Counted from the first letter of the stretch, positions 27,091 to 36,367 are shown. The stretch is DNA of 64,000 nucleotides from CBDDCQ01 sp965226285 (GCA_965226285.1 CBDDCQ010000005.1:186001-250000); one strand, 5' to 3'. A program made the numbers and translations. Notes: generated by a model not told the origin, from the sequence alone.

Positions 27091-27408
27091 TTTTTAAGTT
27101 TAGGTATAATTATTAAGTAAGATTATCCCATGCTCATTTGAGTTGAGCAAAGATATAATTTTTTAAGATTTGGGCGTAGAAGATTATGATTCAATTGCTC
27201 GTATTAGTAGTAAGAGAACAACTCTTACATTTTTGTAGTGATTGTGATGTTACAGATAAATATATTAATTACTGCTTCTTACCTAATGAAAATTTTAAAA
27301 CCAGATAATGAAAAAGTTTCGATATGTATAAAGTTAAATTTTATATTTTCGATATTATGAAAACATTAGATTTAAATGTATGCTTCTCAAAATATACAAA
27401 AAGTAAAA
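27091..27408. other. Intergenic region with no gene recognised
   Basis: A/T-rich sequence upstream of the OmpA-family gene. No open frame, tRNA or known RNA motif is supported. Confidence 0.3.
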
Positions 27409-27466
27409 TGAGCTAAAAATCCGTGTAATGCTCGTAATTACTAAGTTACGGGCTTTTTTTGCTCAG
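27409..27466. terminator. Bidirectional terminator-like hairpin
   Basis: TGAGCTAAAAATCCG (27409-27423) pairs with CGGGCTTTTTTTGCTCA (about 27450-27466), with A-run and T-run on opposite sides of the stem, as in a bidirectional terminator. The loop has a further GTAA/TTAC pairing. Confidence 0.6.
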
Positions 27467-27780
27467 AAGTTATTCAAAACGAAATGTACAAAGATTTAAA
27501 GATTGTTATAATTTTATACTCAAAAAACCTACAAACTACGACAATAACCACAACTGCCTGATAAAATAAGGGTTAAACACCGTTACAAAGTCGTGAAACA
27601 CCCTAAAAACAACCATATTAAAATATCCATGCAACCCAAGCCCAAAAACATAAGGCTGAATAACTATATAAAGTAACAGTATATTATAAGTAGGTTATAA
27701 AAATGTACAATTTGATTTATCTGTGAAAGAGAAAAATTAGGAAATATTATATAAAGTATTATATCTAAGCGTATAAAAAG
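27467..27780. other. Intergenic region with no gene recognised
   Basis: About 310 bp between the hairpin at 27409-27466 and rnpB. A pyrimidine-poor stretch around 27510-27650 holds no open frame or known RNA structure that could be identified. Confidence 0.3.
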
Positions 27781-28174
27781 ATGAGTAAGTTTATAAGCCG
27801 GATTCTGTAACCTCTTAATTAAAAGAGTTCCTTATCATTTATCTATGATTTTTATCACTAAAAATTTATATCTGCCTACCCCTCAAGTGTAAGGACGAGT
27901 AGCCCTTTGTCAACTTTTAATTGACTACCTGATATACATGACATTTCACCCCATAAGGTTTGTCCGGCTGTATTAATTACTTATTACACCGGTGAGCTCT
28001 TACCTCACCTTTTCACCCTTACTAAATTATATTAGCGGTTATTTTCTGCGACACTATCTGTATTCCCTATTATTACATAGGGAATCCTTCCCGTTAGGAA
28101 GTATGGTACTCTATGGTGTCCGGACTTTCCTCTGGCTTAAAAAGATAAACCAGTGATAAGGCAACTTACTCATC
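27781..28174 (-). ncRNA. rnpB: RNase P RNA (M1 RNA)
   Basis: On the reverse strand the conserved P4-side block GAGGAAAGTCCGGACACCAT (about 28108-28132) lies near the 5' end. The 3' block CAGAATCCGGCTTATAAAC lies at 27788-27808, and the ends GATGAGTAAGTT/AACTTACTCATC pair as P1. The length of about 394 nt and the ACCGGTG and CTGCCTACC-type elements between fit a bacterial type A RNase P RNA. It processes tRNA 5' ends. A TAACTTTG box lies just upstream at 28184-28191. Confidence 0.95.
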
Positions 28175-28221
28175 TCAATGGCAAAGTTATATAAAATATA
28201 CTTTTTTAAAATAATTTTTAA

Positions 28222-28246
28222 TAGTTTTGCACTTACCTAATTAGGT
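28222..28246 (+). promoter_or_regulatory. -7 box and adjacent palindrome before the type B T9SS gene
   Basis: TAGTTTTG (28222-28229) is followed by the 12-bp perfect palindrome ACCTAATTAGGT (about 28235-28246), which falls at the predicted transcription start, 40 bp before the gene. An operator is possible but unproven. Confidence 0.4.
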
Positions 28247-28285
28247 ATGATACTTAATATAAGCAACTTTTTAGGATAACGATAA

Positions 28286-30928
28286 ATGAAAAAGATTATT
28301 TTATTGCTTTTATATAGTTTTTGCACTTTTGCTACTCATAATAGGGCAGGAGAGATTACTTATAAGCACTTGGAGGGATTTACCTACGAAATAACTATTA
28401 CAACATATACTAAAAGAACCTTGGCAGACAGATGTGAATTAGAAATTTTATGGGGAGATGGTACAAAAGATAAATTACCTAGAGTGAACGGACCTTATAG
28501 TAATTATTGCAATAACATGGGAGTGAGTGTAGGTAGAGATATTATAAAGAGTATTTATAAAGGAAAGCATACTTTTGGTTCGGCATCGGCTTATGTGCTT
28601 TCTGTGTACGATCCTAATAGAAATTTAGGAGTACTTAATATTCCAAATTCTGTAAACGAACCTTTTTATATAGAAACAATTCTTTTGGTAGGAGGGGCTA
28701 ATCTGGGTACTAATTCTTCTCCTCAACTATTAAATCCTCCTATAGATATAGGATGTGAGAATATAATATATAAAACGAGTTTGGCAGCTTATGACCCTGA
28801 TGGAGATAGTTTATCCTATAAATTGGTAAACTGTAAAGGGGCAAATGCTAGGGAAATACTTACAACATACAATTCTGCATATAACTTAGATAAGGTTAAA
28901 GTTACTAAAACAGGAATAATTATTTGGGAAAAACCTAACAGAACAGGACTATATAATATAGCAATAGAGATATCTGAGATGAGAAAAGACAATGCTACAG
29001 GAAAATGGGTTACTTTGGGTAAAATAGTAAGGGATATGCAAATCGATATAAAGGAGTGTGAGAATAAACCACCTAAACTCGAAGTAGAAGATAAATATTG
29101 TATAGAGGCAGGACATACATTAAAATTTGATGTAAAGGCAACTGACCCTAATAATGATAGGTTAGATTTAGAGGGTATGAGCGAAGTTTTCCTTGCCAAA
29201 TACAATGCTTCATTTCCCAAATTAGAGGAAAAAATACCTCCATTAACCCAAATTTTTAAATGGAATACTAATTGTAGTTATGTACGAAAAAATCCTTATC
29301 AAATCACTTTTAAAACAATAGATAATCCACCTACAAAGTATGCTTCGCAACTGTTGTCTGATGCAAAAAACATATTGATAAAAGTAATTGCTCCTGCACC
29401 TGAAAATTTAGTAGTAAATATTACAAAAAATCAAAAATTTAAATTGAGTTGGAGCAAACCGAATTGTAGTTCCAATGCTGTAGGATATAAGATTTATAGG
29501 AGAAAACATTTGGGTAGTATCACTAGGGATAACTGCACTACAGGTAAACCGGAGAATTATGAATTTATAGGTACTTTAGATGACATTAATCAATTGAGTT
29601 ACATAGATGAAAACAAAGGGAGAAAATTTAATCAAGGAACAAAATATTATTATGTAATTACACAGTATTTTAAAGATAACGCAGAGAGTTACCCCTCTAA
29701 TATAGCTTCAGGAAGGTTACCTAATTCATCGCCTATTATTACCCGTATAAGTGTATTGAAAACACATAAAAATCAAGGAGAAATAGAACTCAAATGGCTT
29801 GCTCCAAAGGAGTATGACAAAGTAAAGTACCCTGGACCTTATGCCTATAAGGTTATAAAGCAAGATGCTAGTAATACTTCTAAGTATAACGAAATTGTTA
29901 CACTACAAGGAATTTCTAAAGATATTTATATCCATACAGATATCAATACTTTGGATAGCCCACATTATTATAGGATAGATTTTTATGATATGTCTAAAGG
30001 TAGTATGCAGCTTTTAGGCAAGGGCGATATATCGAGTTCACCTTTTATAAATTTATACCCTAATAATAAAAAGATGAACCTTGAGTTGTCTCAAAATGTG
30101 TCGTGGTCATTTGTGGGTATGGAAGTATATAGAAAGGATAGTAAAAGCAATTATGTAAAAATAGGAAATGCCAATCAAACAAGTTATGTAGATTTCCCAT
30201 TGGAGAATGGAAAAGAACAGTGCTATAAAGTAAAAACATTTGGCAAATATTCAGATGAAAATATTCCTCAAATATTAGAAAATTATTCTCAGCAACGGTG
30301 TGATATACCTAATACCAATCAATTAGAATGTACACCCACTCTTAGTGTAAATTCAGATTATTGCCAGACGGGCAAGTACCTTTTGAGTTGGGATGTTCCA
30401 AGTAAAGATTGTGAGAATATAGTAGGTTATCAAGTTTACTTTTCACCTGATGCTAAGGTTAAATTTAAGAAGATCGCAGATATAAAAGGAAAGGAAAATA
30501 AGCAATATATACTACAGAATGCATATAGAATAGGGCGTTTTAAAGTACAAGCTATAAGTAATTACGATAGTAGTGATATGAGTAATATAGTGTACATAAA
30601 ATCGTGTATAGATTATATATTGCCTAATGTATTTACTCCTGATGGAGATGGTGTAAACGATGTGTATAAATCTACTATAATAAATGGAATTAAGGATTTT
30701 AAGATTCGTATATACAATCGTTGGGGGAAAACAGTATATAATACGACTGACCCTGAAATTAAATGGAATGGCATAGATAAATATACAAAAAAAGCGTGTG
30801 TATCTGGAGTGTATTTTTATACTTGTGAATTTAATAGAGATACCCCTGAAGGTTTAGAATACAAAATTTATAAGGGATATATCCACCTTTATAAGGATGG
30901 GGAAGGCTCTAATAATCATAGACATTAA
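28286..30928 (+). CDS. T9SS type B sorting domain surface protein (gliding/adhesin-like)
   Basis: An 880-residue secreted protein with signal peptide MKKIILLLLYSFCTFATHNR. It has several Ig/fibronectin III-like segments (for example LKFDVKATDPNNDRL, SWSKPNCSSNAVGYKIYRR, LLSWDVPSKDCENIVGYQVY). The last ~85 residues form the 'gliding motility-associated C-terminal' type B T9SS signal: YILPNVFTPDGDGVNDVYKS, FKIRIYNRWGKTVYN, WNGIDKYT, CVSGVYFYTCEF. Such proteins are exported by T9SS and held at the surface, often with PorP/SprF help, and a porP gene is present at 51877. Binding target unknown. ribE follows after 27 bp. Confidence 0.9.
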   Translation: MKKIILLLLYSFCTFATHNRAGEITYKHLEGFTYEITITTYTKRTLADRCELEILWGDGTKDKLPRVNGPYSNYCNNMGVSVGRDIIKSIYKGKHTFGSASAYVLSVYDPNRNLGVLNIPNSVNEPFYIETILLVGGANLGTNSSPQLLNPPIDIGCENIIYKTSLAAYDPDGDSLSYKLVNCKGANAREILTTYNSAYNLDKVKVTKTGIIIWEKPNRTGLYNIAIEISEMRKDNATGKWVTLGKIVRDMQIDIKECENKPPKLEVEDKYCIEAGHTLKFDVKATDPNNDRLDLEGMSEVFLAKYNASFPKLEEKIPPLTQIFKWNTNCSYVRKNPYQITFKTIDNPPTKYASQLLSDAKNILIKVIAPAPENLVVNITKNQKFKLSWSKPNCSSNAVGYKIYRRKHLGSITRDNCTTGKPENYEFIGTLDDINQLSYIDENKGRKFNQGTKYYYVITQYFKDNAESYPSNIASGRLPNSSPIITRISVLKTHKNQGEIELKWLAPKEYDKVKYPGPYAYKVIKQDASNTSKYNEIVTLQGISKDIYIHTDINTLDSPHYYRIDFYDMSKGSMQLLGKGDISSSPFINLYPNNKKMNLELSQNVSWSFVGMEVYRKDSKSNYVKIGNANQTSYVDFPLENGKEQCYKVKTFGKYSDENIPQILENYSQQRCDIPNTNQLECTPTLSVNSDYCQTGKYLLSWDVPSKDCENIVGYQVYFSPDAKVKFKKIADIKGKENKQYILQNAYRIGRFKVQAISNYDSSDMSNIVYIKSCIDYILPNVFTPDGDGVNDVYKSTIINGIKDFKIRIYNRWGKTVYNTTDPEIKWNGIDKYTKKACVSGVYFYTCEFNRDTPEGLEYKIYKGYIHLYKDGEGSNNHRH

Positions 30929-30955
30929 GTATTTAGAATAAAGCATTTAGATCAC

Positions 30956-31549
30956 ATGTTTACAGGTATAGTAGAATATACTACAGAGGTATTAAATATA
31001 AAAAAGGATAGGAACAATTTGCATATTACTTTTCAAAATGTTTTTAATGAACCTATAAAGATAGACCAAAGTATAGCCCATAATGGAATTTGCCTCACTG
31101 TAGTAAAAGCTTCCTCAGATAAATATACAGTAACGGTTATCAAAGAAACTATATATAAAACTAATATTGCTACTTTAAAAATAGGAAATAAGGTGAATGT
31201 AGAGCGATGTATAAGGGTAGGAGGTAGATTAGATGGGCATATTGTACAAGGACATATTGATCAGACAGCTAAATGTATAGACATACAAAATCAAGAAGGA
31301 AGTTGGTTATTTACTTTTGAATATCAAAATAGCCATCATATTACTATAGAAAAAGGCTCTATTGCTATAAATGGGGTAAGCCTTACAATAGTAAATTCGC
31401 AATCAAACAAATTTAGTGTAGCTATTATACCCTATACACTAAACCATACTAATTTTAAAGATTTAGCACTCGGTACATTAGTCAATATTGAGTTCGATAT
31501 AATAGGTAAATATATTTCAAGACTTTTCAAGACTTTACCAAATTTATAG
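30956..31549 (+). CDS. ribE: Riboflavin synthase, alpha subunit
   Basis: Converts two 6,7-dimethyl-8-ribityllumazine molecules to riboflavin. The 197-residue protein has two lumazine-binding repeats: MFTGIVEYTTEV with AHNGICLTVV, and GHIVQGHIDQTAKC with AINGVSLTIV. The length is typical. Its 3' end overlaps the convergent DUF3276 gene by 23 bp. No FMN riboswitch is apparent before it. Confidence 0.94.
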   Translation: MFTGIVEYTTEVLNIKKDRNNLHITFQNVFNEPIKIDQSIAHNGICLTVVKASSDKYTVTVIKETIYKTNIATLKIGNKVNVERCIRVGGRLDGHIVQGHIDQTAKCIDIQNQEGSWLFTFEYQNSHHITIEKGSIAINGVSLTIVNSQSNKFSVAIIPYTLNHTNFKDLALGTLVNIEFDIIGKYISRLFKTLPNL

Positions 31550-31868
31550 ATTCAGTTTCTCTTTCTTTTAGATTATAATCTTTTTGGTGCGTTTCAGATA
31601 TTACTTCTTCTCCTTTATTATTAATAATAAATTCAGTAGTTTCACTTAATAATTCTTTGAACGCTTTAAAGTCTTCTTTGTAAAGATAAAGTTTGTGTTT
31701 CTTATAATTTACACTACCGTTTTCTTGAACATATTTCTTACTCTCAGTGATAGTCAAATAATAATCTTCTGCTTTAGTTTTTCTTACATCAAAAAAATAA
31801 GTTCTTCTTCCAGCCCTTAATATTTTTGAAAAAATTTCTTCTTTATCTAATGTTTCCTTTCCTTGCAT
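31527..31868 (-). CDS. DUF3276 family (PUR-alpha-like) DNA/RNA-binding protein
   Basis: A 113-residue cytoplasmic protein of the DUF3276 family found across Bacteroidota and structurally related to PUR-alpha nucleic-acid-binding repeats. Family features: EEIFSKILRAGRRTYFFDVR, then DYYLTITESKK, then HKLYLYKEDFKAFKELLSE. The polar C-terminal tail is variable. A TAAATTTG box (31922-31929, reverse strand) lies 53 bp upstream. Precise role unknown. Confidence 0.88.
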   Translation of the reverse strand: MQGKETLDKEEIFSKILRAGRRTYFFDVRKTKAEDYYLTITESKKYVQENGSVNYKKHKLYLYKEDFKAFKELLSETTEFIINNKGEEVISETHQKDYNLKERETESINLVKS

Positions 31869-32072
31869 TATTATATAAGTTTATTAATATTTGTAATTTA
31901 ACTATTATTTTCAAATGTTGGCAAATTTAAACCTATTTAATTATTAAATCCATAAAAAATGTATTATTTTTCTTAAACTGTATTTATTAAACAGCCAAAT
32001 GTGTTATTCTTTTAAAAATTTATCTATCCTATGTTATAAAACTTTATCCTCTGTTCTTTAAATAAGGTAAAC

Positions 32073-32129
32073 TAAATTTGCATAATATAGAATCATTTGC
32101 TCTTGTTTATTCTTATTTGTCTATATTTG
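32073..32129 (+). promoter_or_regulatory. Two -7 boxes upstream of the restriction-modification island
   Basis: TAAATTTG (32073-32080) and TATATTTG (32122-32129). The second has TTG at 32097-32099 with a 22-bp spacer. Transcription toward hsdM is likely. Confidence 0.4.
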
Positions 32130-32136
32130 ACAACTG

Positions 32137-32223
32137 TTTTCGCTTTGGTTAGCAGATCCAGTATTTCAGTTAGTAGAAAATGAAGAACATGCATTGCAAG
32201 ACTTAAAGATTGCGGAAGAATAA
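32137..32223 (+). pseudogene. C-terminal remnant of an unidentified gene before hsdM
   Basis: The frame LWLADPVFQLVENEEHALQD then LKIAEE ends at a stop 28 bp before hsdM, with no start codon. It looks like the tail of a gene removed when the island formed. Confidence 0.35.
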
Positions 32224-32250
32224 ATTAAACAAAGTAATAGTACATTAAGA

Positions 32251-34020
32251 ATGACACAAACTCAACATAATGCCATAATAAATTTCATTTGGAGTATTGC
32301 AGATGATGTTTTACGTGATGTATATACGAGAGGTAAATACAGAGATATTATTTTACCCCTTACCGTATTACGTAGGTTAGATACCCTTCTTGAACCTACC
32401 AAAGACAAGGTGTTAGAAATGCACCAAAGGTTAAATAAAATGAAGATTGATAACCAATCTGCTCAACTTCGTAAAACAAGTGGTTATGTATTTTATAATA
32501 CATCTAACTACACCTTTAAAAAACTATTAAACGAACCTGATCATATTCGCCAAAACTTAGAAACTTACTTAGATGGATTCAGCAGTAACGTGCAAGACAT
32601 CATTAGTAAGTTCAAGTTAAGAAACCAGTTAGAAACCTTACAAGAAGGAAACATTACTTTTCCGCTTATTGAAAAGTTTTGCTCAAACACCATTAATCTA
32701 AGTTCAAACCCTGTTACTGATAAAGATGGTAATGTAGTGATGGAAGGCTTAACCAACTTAGGTATGGGCTATGTATTTGAAGAATTGATAAGAAAGTTTA
32801 ATGAAGAAAACAATGAAGAAGCAGGAGAACACTTTACCCCAAGGGAGATTATTCTTTTAATGACCAATTTAATTTTTGAACCTTTAAAAGGAAAAATTAA
32901 AGATGGTACATATTTGATTTACGACCCAGCTTGTGGTAGTGGTGGTATGCTTACAGAAGCAGAACGCTTTGCTAAAAAGTTAAATCCTAAAGCTATCTTT
33001 CATTTATACGGACAAGAAGTAAATCCGGAAACCTACGCCATTTGTAAAGCCGATATACTTATTAAAGATGAAGACCCAGAGAAAATTGCTTTTGGTTCTA
33101 CATTAAGTAAAGATGGTTTTCCCAACCTTCAGTTCGACTTTATGATAAGTAATCCACCTTATGGGAAAACTTGGAAAGTAGATAAAGATGCCATACTCGA
33201 TAAAAAAGAAATTATAGACCCTCGATTTACCGTTGGTGTGCCAAGAGCAAATGATGGTCAGTTACTATTTGTAATGAACATTGTTTCTAAACTAAAAAAC
33301 AATAGTGTTTTAGGCAGTAGGGCAGCTACCATTCACAATGGTTCAGCTTTATTTACAGGAGATGCAGGACAAGGAGAATCCGAAATACGCAAGTATTTGT
33401 TTGAACATGATTTGTTAGAATCAGTAATTGCCTTGCCTGATAATTTATTTTATAATACGGGCATACCCACTTATATTTTTGTTTTTTGCAATAAAAAAGA
33501 AGAAAAACGCAAAGGAAAACTACAACTTATAAATGTTACTACTGAGGAGTTTTATAATAAAATGCGAAAACCTTTGGGTAATAAACGAGTAGAATTTAGC
33601 AAAGACCACATGAGAACCATTACAGATTTATTTTTAAACTTTGAAAACAACCAGCATACCATTATTTTAGATAATGAAGATTTTGGCTACAGACAAATAA
33701 CGATACATCGTCCACAACGTGATGAAAAGGGTAATATAATTACCGACAAAAAAGGCAACCCTAAAAGCGACACCGCCCTTAAAGACAAAGAAAACATTCC
33801 GCTAAAACAAGATGTGGATGCATTTTTCAGAAAAGAAGTATTGCCTTTTGCACCCAACTCTTGGTATAACGAAAAAGAAACTAAAATAGGCTACGAAATA
33901 AATTTTTCTAAATATTTTTATAAACATGAAAAGTTACGAAGTTTAACAGAAATTACACAAGATATTTTAAACCTCGAAAAAGAAACAGGAAATTTATTAG
34001 GAGAGATTATTAATGATTAA
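32251..34020 (+). CDS. hsdM: Type I restriction-modification DNA methyltransferase subunit
   Basis: N6-adenine methyltransferase subunit of a type I system; with HsdS it forms the M2S methylase and with HsdR the R2M2S nuclease. The 589-residue protein has the HsdM N-terminal helical domain (FIWSIADDVLRDVYTRGKY; LPLTVLRRLD), SAM-binding motif I DPACGSGGM (225-233) and catalytic motif IV NPPYG (301-305). The GEHFTPREIILLM segment (192-204) is typical. The C-terminal helices contact HsdS. hsdS and hsdR lie downstream on the same strand, separated by accessory genes. Confidence 0.96.
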   Translation: MTQTQHNAIINFIWSIADDVLRDVYTRGKYRDIILPLTVLRRLDTLLEPTKDKVLEMHQRLNKMKIDNQSAQLRKTSGYVFYNTSNYTFKKLLNEPDHIRQNLETYLDGFSSNVQDIISKFKLRNQLETLQEGNITFPLIEKFCSNTINLSSNPVTDKDGNVVMEGLTNLGMGYVFEELIRKFNEENNEEAGEHFTPREIILLMTNLIFEPLKGKIKDGTYLIYDPACGSGGMLTEAERFAKKLNPKAIFHLYGQEVNPETYAICKADILIKDEDPEKIAFGSTLSKDGFPNLQFDFMISNPPYGKTWKVDKDAILDKKEIIDPRFTVGVPRANDGQLLFVMNIVSKLKNNSVLGSRAATIHNGSALFTGDAGQGESEIRKYLFEHDLLESVIALPDNLFYNTGIPTYIFVFCNKKEEKRKGKLQLINVTTEEFYNKMRKPLGNKRVEFSKDHMRTITDLFLNFENNQHTIILDNEDFGYRQITIHRPQRDEKGNIITDKKGNPKSDTALKDKENIPLKQDVDAFFRKEVLPFAPNSWYNEKETKIGYEINFSKYFYKHEKLRSLTEITQDILNLEKETGNLLGEIIND

Positions 34021-34087
34021 TTATCAATGTTTAATGCTGTAGGGACAACCCCGTGTGGTTGCCTTTTAATTTTGTAATTTGTAAATT

Positions 34088-34212
34088 GGCGGGTGCCTTC
34101 GGCAAGCTCAGGCACCGCTTCGGCAGTGTCAGCGAATGTTTCTGAAAACTCAGGCACCGCTTCGGATTCGGTGGTTGAGCTTGCCGAAACCAACCGAAAA
34201 AGGAGGTAAAAT
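34088..34212. repeat. Palindromic (REP-like) repeat block, upstream copy
   Basis: A G+C-richer block in an A/T-rich setting, with GTGCCTTCGGCAAGCTCAGG-type palindromes (GGTGCCT/AGGCACC) and GGTTGAGCTTGCCGAAACC. It is closely repeated at 34538-34680 inside the 3' end of the GIY-YIG gene. The flank AGGTAAAATATGGGAGT recurs at 36118. Confidence 0.8.
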
Positions 34213-34244
34213 ATGGGAGTTAATTTAAATTTGAAAAAAGTAAA

Positions 34245-34709
34245 ATGTACAATGCATACATGTATATATTAAAATGTTCGGATAATTCTTATTATACAGG
34301 AAGTACAAAAAATATAGAATTAAGGTTGAAACAACATCAAAACGGAGAGGGTTCTAATCATACGAGAAAACGACTTCCAGTTAAGTTGGTTTATTATGAA
34401 GGGTTTGATAGAATAGATGATGCTTTTTATAGAGAAAAACAAATTCAGGGGTGGAGTAGGGCAAAAAAAGAAGCATTAATGGCAAAGGATTTTGATAAGT
34501 TAAGGATCCTTTCTAAAAACCATACTCAAAACAATGTGCCTTCGGCAAGCTCAGGCACCGCTTCGGCAGTGTCAGCAAATGTTTCTGAAAGCTCAGGCAC
34601 CGCTTCAGATTCGGTGGTTGTCCCCGTTTGTTCGGTGGTTGAGCCTGCCGAAACCAACCGAAAAAGGAGGGGAAATACGGGAGTAGATGTTAATAAATTA
34701 AAAATATAA
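34245..34709 (+). CDS. GIY-YIG nuclease family protein
   Basis: Single-domain GIY-YIG endonuclease of the YhbQ/URI type. Residues 1-90 hold YMYILKCSDNSYYTGSTKN (the GIY/YIG strands), KQHQNGEGSNHTRKRLPVKL with the catalytic arginine region, and REKQIQGWSRAKKEALM. The last ~55 residues are low-complexity (Ser/Ala/Val-rich), encoded by palindromic REP-like repeats. A decayed copy of the same tail lies directly upstream (34088-34240). Such nucleases accompany repeats in many Bacteroidota; whether they move them is not known to me. The native substrate is unknown. Confidence 0.88.
   Translation: MYNAYMYILKCSDNSYYTGSTKNIELRLKQHQNGEGSNHTRKRLPVKLVYYEGFDRIDDAFYREKQIQGWSRAKKEALMAKDFDKLRILSKNHTQNNVPSASSGTASAVSANVSESSGTASDSVVVPVCSVVEPAETNRKRRGNTGVDVNKLKI
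34538..34680. repeat. Palindromic (REP-like) repeat block within the GIY-YIG gene
   Basis: Second copy of the 34088-34212 block, with a few substitutions and a longer middle (extra GTTTGTTCGGTGGTTGAGCC). It codes for the low-complexity tail of the nuclease. Confidence 0.8.
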
Positions 34710-34710
34710 G

Positions 34711-35250
34711 ATGAATCATATAACCAATGATAAGGCTAATGAATTATTGAGATTACCTAAAAAAATAATTTTCAAAGGTGAAATTCAAGAGAAGATAAAT
34801 TTAGAAAATAGATTTCCTCTTCATTGTAAATTTAAATTGATTTCAGAACAAGATTCAGATTGTAATTTTTTGTGGGAAATAACGCAGAGCACAAAAAATA
34901 GAATTAGAATAAATTTTCACCATCAGGAAAACGATGGGAAAATAGGTTTAGTAAGAGTAGATTATAATAGTGGGCATAAAAATCCAGAAGAAATCAATGA
35001 ATTTGTGCCAGAACATTTTAAACCTTTTGCAGGAAAATATTTTTCAAATAATCAACACCATATACATTATCATGTACAAGGGTATAAAACGCTTGCTTGG
35101 GCAATTCCGTTGTTAAATGATGATTTTAAAATAAAAGAATTACTTGATGATATTGAACTTTCGTCTAATATTTCCAAAATTATAAAACATTTTGCAGAAT
35201 TAATTAATGTTAAAACCAAAATAAACCTATTTAACAATACATTATTATGA
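34711..35250 (+). CDS. DUF6978-like hypothetical protein
   Basis: A 179-residue cytoplasmic protein. The opening TNDKANELLRLPKKIIFKGE and the histidine-rich section NNQHHIHYHVQGYKTLAWAI resemble the DUF6978 family, which tends to sit next to DUF1828 genes in defence or mobile contexts. The central region is predicted beta-rich (FLWEITQSTKNRIRINFHHQ). It starts one base after the GIY-YIG stop and overlaps the next gene by 4 bp, so the two are translationally coupled. Function unknown. Confidence 0.55.
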   Translation: MNHITNDKANELLRLPKKIIFKGEIQEKINLENRFPLHCKFKLISEQDSDCNFLWEITQSTKNRIRINFHHQENDGKIGLVRVDYNSGHKNPEEINEFVPEHFKPFAGKYFSNNQHHIHYHVQGYKTLAWAIPLLNDDFKIKELLDDIELSSNISKIIKHFAELINVKTKINLFNNTLL

Positions 35251-36032
35251 ATTGGGATATAACACAAAGTATTGATGAATACTATAATTGGCTTCGTCAA
35301 AAAACGACTGTTTTTACAGATAACCAAACAGGGTGGCATACCATTACTACGCCATTTATAGGGTTGTTTAATGACCCTGTTGAAATATATGCAAAATTAA
35401 AAAATGATAAGTTGCTTTTATCTGATGATGGAATGACACTAAAAAATTTAGAACTTACAGGCGTTTCTATTAATCGTTCTCAAAAAAGAAAAGAATGGTT
35501 TGATATGATTTGTTTAAATTATGGAATAACGCTAAAAAATGGAGAATTAACAATAAGTGGAACATTAGAAAATTTTAATCAATACAAACATAATCTTGTT
35601 ACTGCTATTTGTGAAATATCCGATATGCAAATGTTAGCAAAAAACACAGTAGCGTATATTTTTAAAGAAGATGTAAAAGCATACTTAGATGAACAAGAAA
35701 TTATTTACACCCCTAATTTTATTGCAAAGGGAAGCACGGGCATTGATTTTAATTTTGATTTTCAAATAGCAGGTAGAGAAAAAGAAATTGTAATAAAATC
35801 ATTTAATAGCTTAAATAAAATGAATGTTCCTAATTTTTTATTTACTTGGGATGATATTAAACAAACCAGAAAACAAGCATCAGGAAAAGAACTTATGGGA
35901 CTTGCTATCATTAATAATGAGGATAAAACATTAAATTCGGAATACACCAAGGCATTACAAAAAAAAGGAGCTGATTTTATGTTGTGGGACAAAAGATATC
36001 AGCCTGAAATGATTAAAAAGTTAGTGGCATAA
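35247..36032 (+). CDS. DUF1828/DUF1829 domain protein
   Basis: A 261-residue cytoplasmic protein. The N-terminal half (TGWHTITTPFIGLFNDPVEI; LLSDDGMTLKNLEL) fits DUF1828 and the C-terminal half (NFDFQIAGREKEIVIKSFNS; FTWDDIKQTRKQASGKELMG) fits DUF1829. This second part has the look of a nuclease-type fold (D..E.K-like spacing), but no catalytic assignment is safe. It starts within the stop of the 179-residue gene (ATGA overlap), so the pair is likely a functional module inserted in the type I island. A toxin-antitoxin or anti-phage role is a guess. Confidence 0.65.
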   Translation: MNWDITQSIDEYYNWLRQKTTVFTDNQTGWHTITTPFIGLFNDPVEIYAKLKNDKLLLSDDGMTLKNLELTGVSINRSQKRKEWFDMICLNYGITLKNGELTISGTLENFNQYKHNLVTAICEISDMQMLAKNTVAYIFKEDVKAYLDEQEIIYTPNFIAKGSTGIDFNFDFQIAGREKEIVIKSFNSLNKMNVPNFLFTWDDIKQTRKQASGKELMGLAIINNEDKTLNSEYTKALQKKGADFMLWDKRYQPEMIKKLVA

Positions 36033-36059
36033 TTTTTTAAATGGTTTATTGTAAACAAA

Positions 36060-36150
36060 AATGTATTTTGTAAATTGGCGGATGAGTTTATAACCCCTCT
36101 AAATATACTGAAAAAGTAGGTAAAATATGGGAGTAGGGTTAATTTTAATT
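36060..36150. repeat. Third, degraded copy of the flanks of the REP-like block
   Basis: TTTGTAAATTGGCGG at about 36067 and GGTAAAATATGGGAGT at about 36118 match the left and right edges of the 34075-34220 block, with the palindromic centre replaced by unrelated sequence. Confidence 0.65.
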
Positions 36151-36157
36151 TAAAATT

Positions 36158-36367
36158 ATGGAAAGTCAGTTAAATAAAAATAGTATGGCAGATAATAATC
36201 ACACTATTTTAGAAATGTATAAATTGCATACAGAAATGGCAGATAGGGTAAGCCAAAGAAGAAATACGGCAAATAATTTATTTGTAACCATAAATACTTC
36301 TATTGTAGCGACTTCTATTTTTGTTTTTACAGGTAATTTACAAAAAAGAACTAGAATTAGAATTTAA
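36158..36367 (+). pseudogene. Truncated restriction-modification-associated membrane protein
   Basis: The frame gives TILEMYKLHTEMADRVSQRR then NTANNLFVTINTSIVATSIF, the start of the small membrane proteins (RipA-like octameric family) often seen beside type I systems. After the first membrane segment the sequence breaks into GNLQKRTRIRI and a stop at 69 residues, whereas relatives continue for over 100 more. The 3' part seems deleted, with hsdS starting 17 bp later. Confidence 0.55.

Noticed and set aside
27467..27780. tmRNA gene near rnpB
   Set aside because: No GGGGCTGATTCTGG-type start, tag frame or T-arm could be found.
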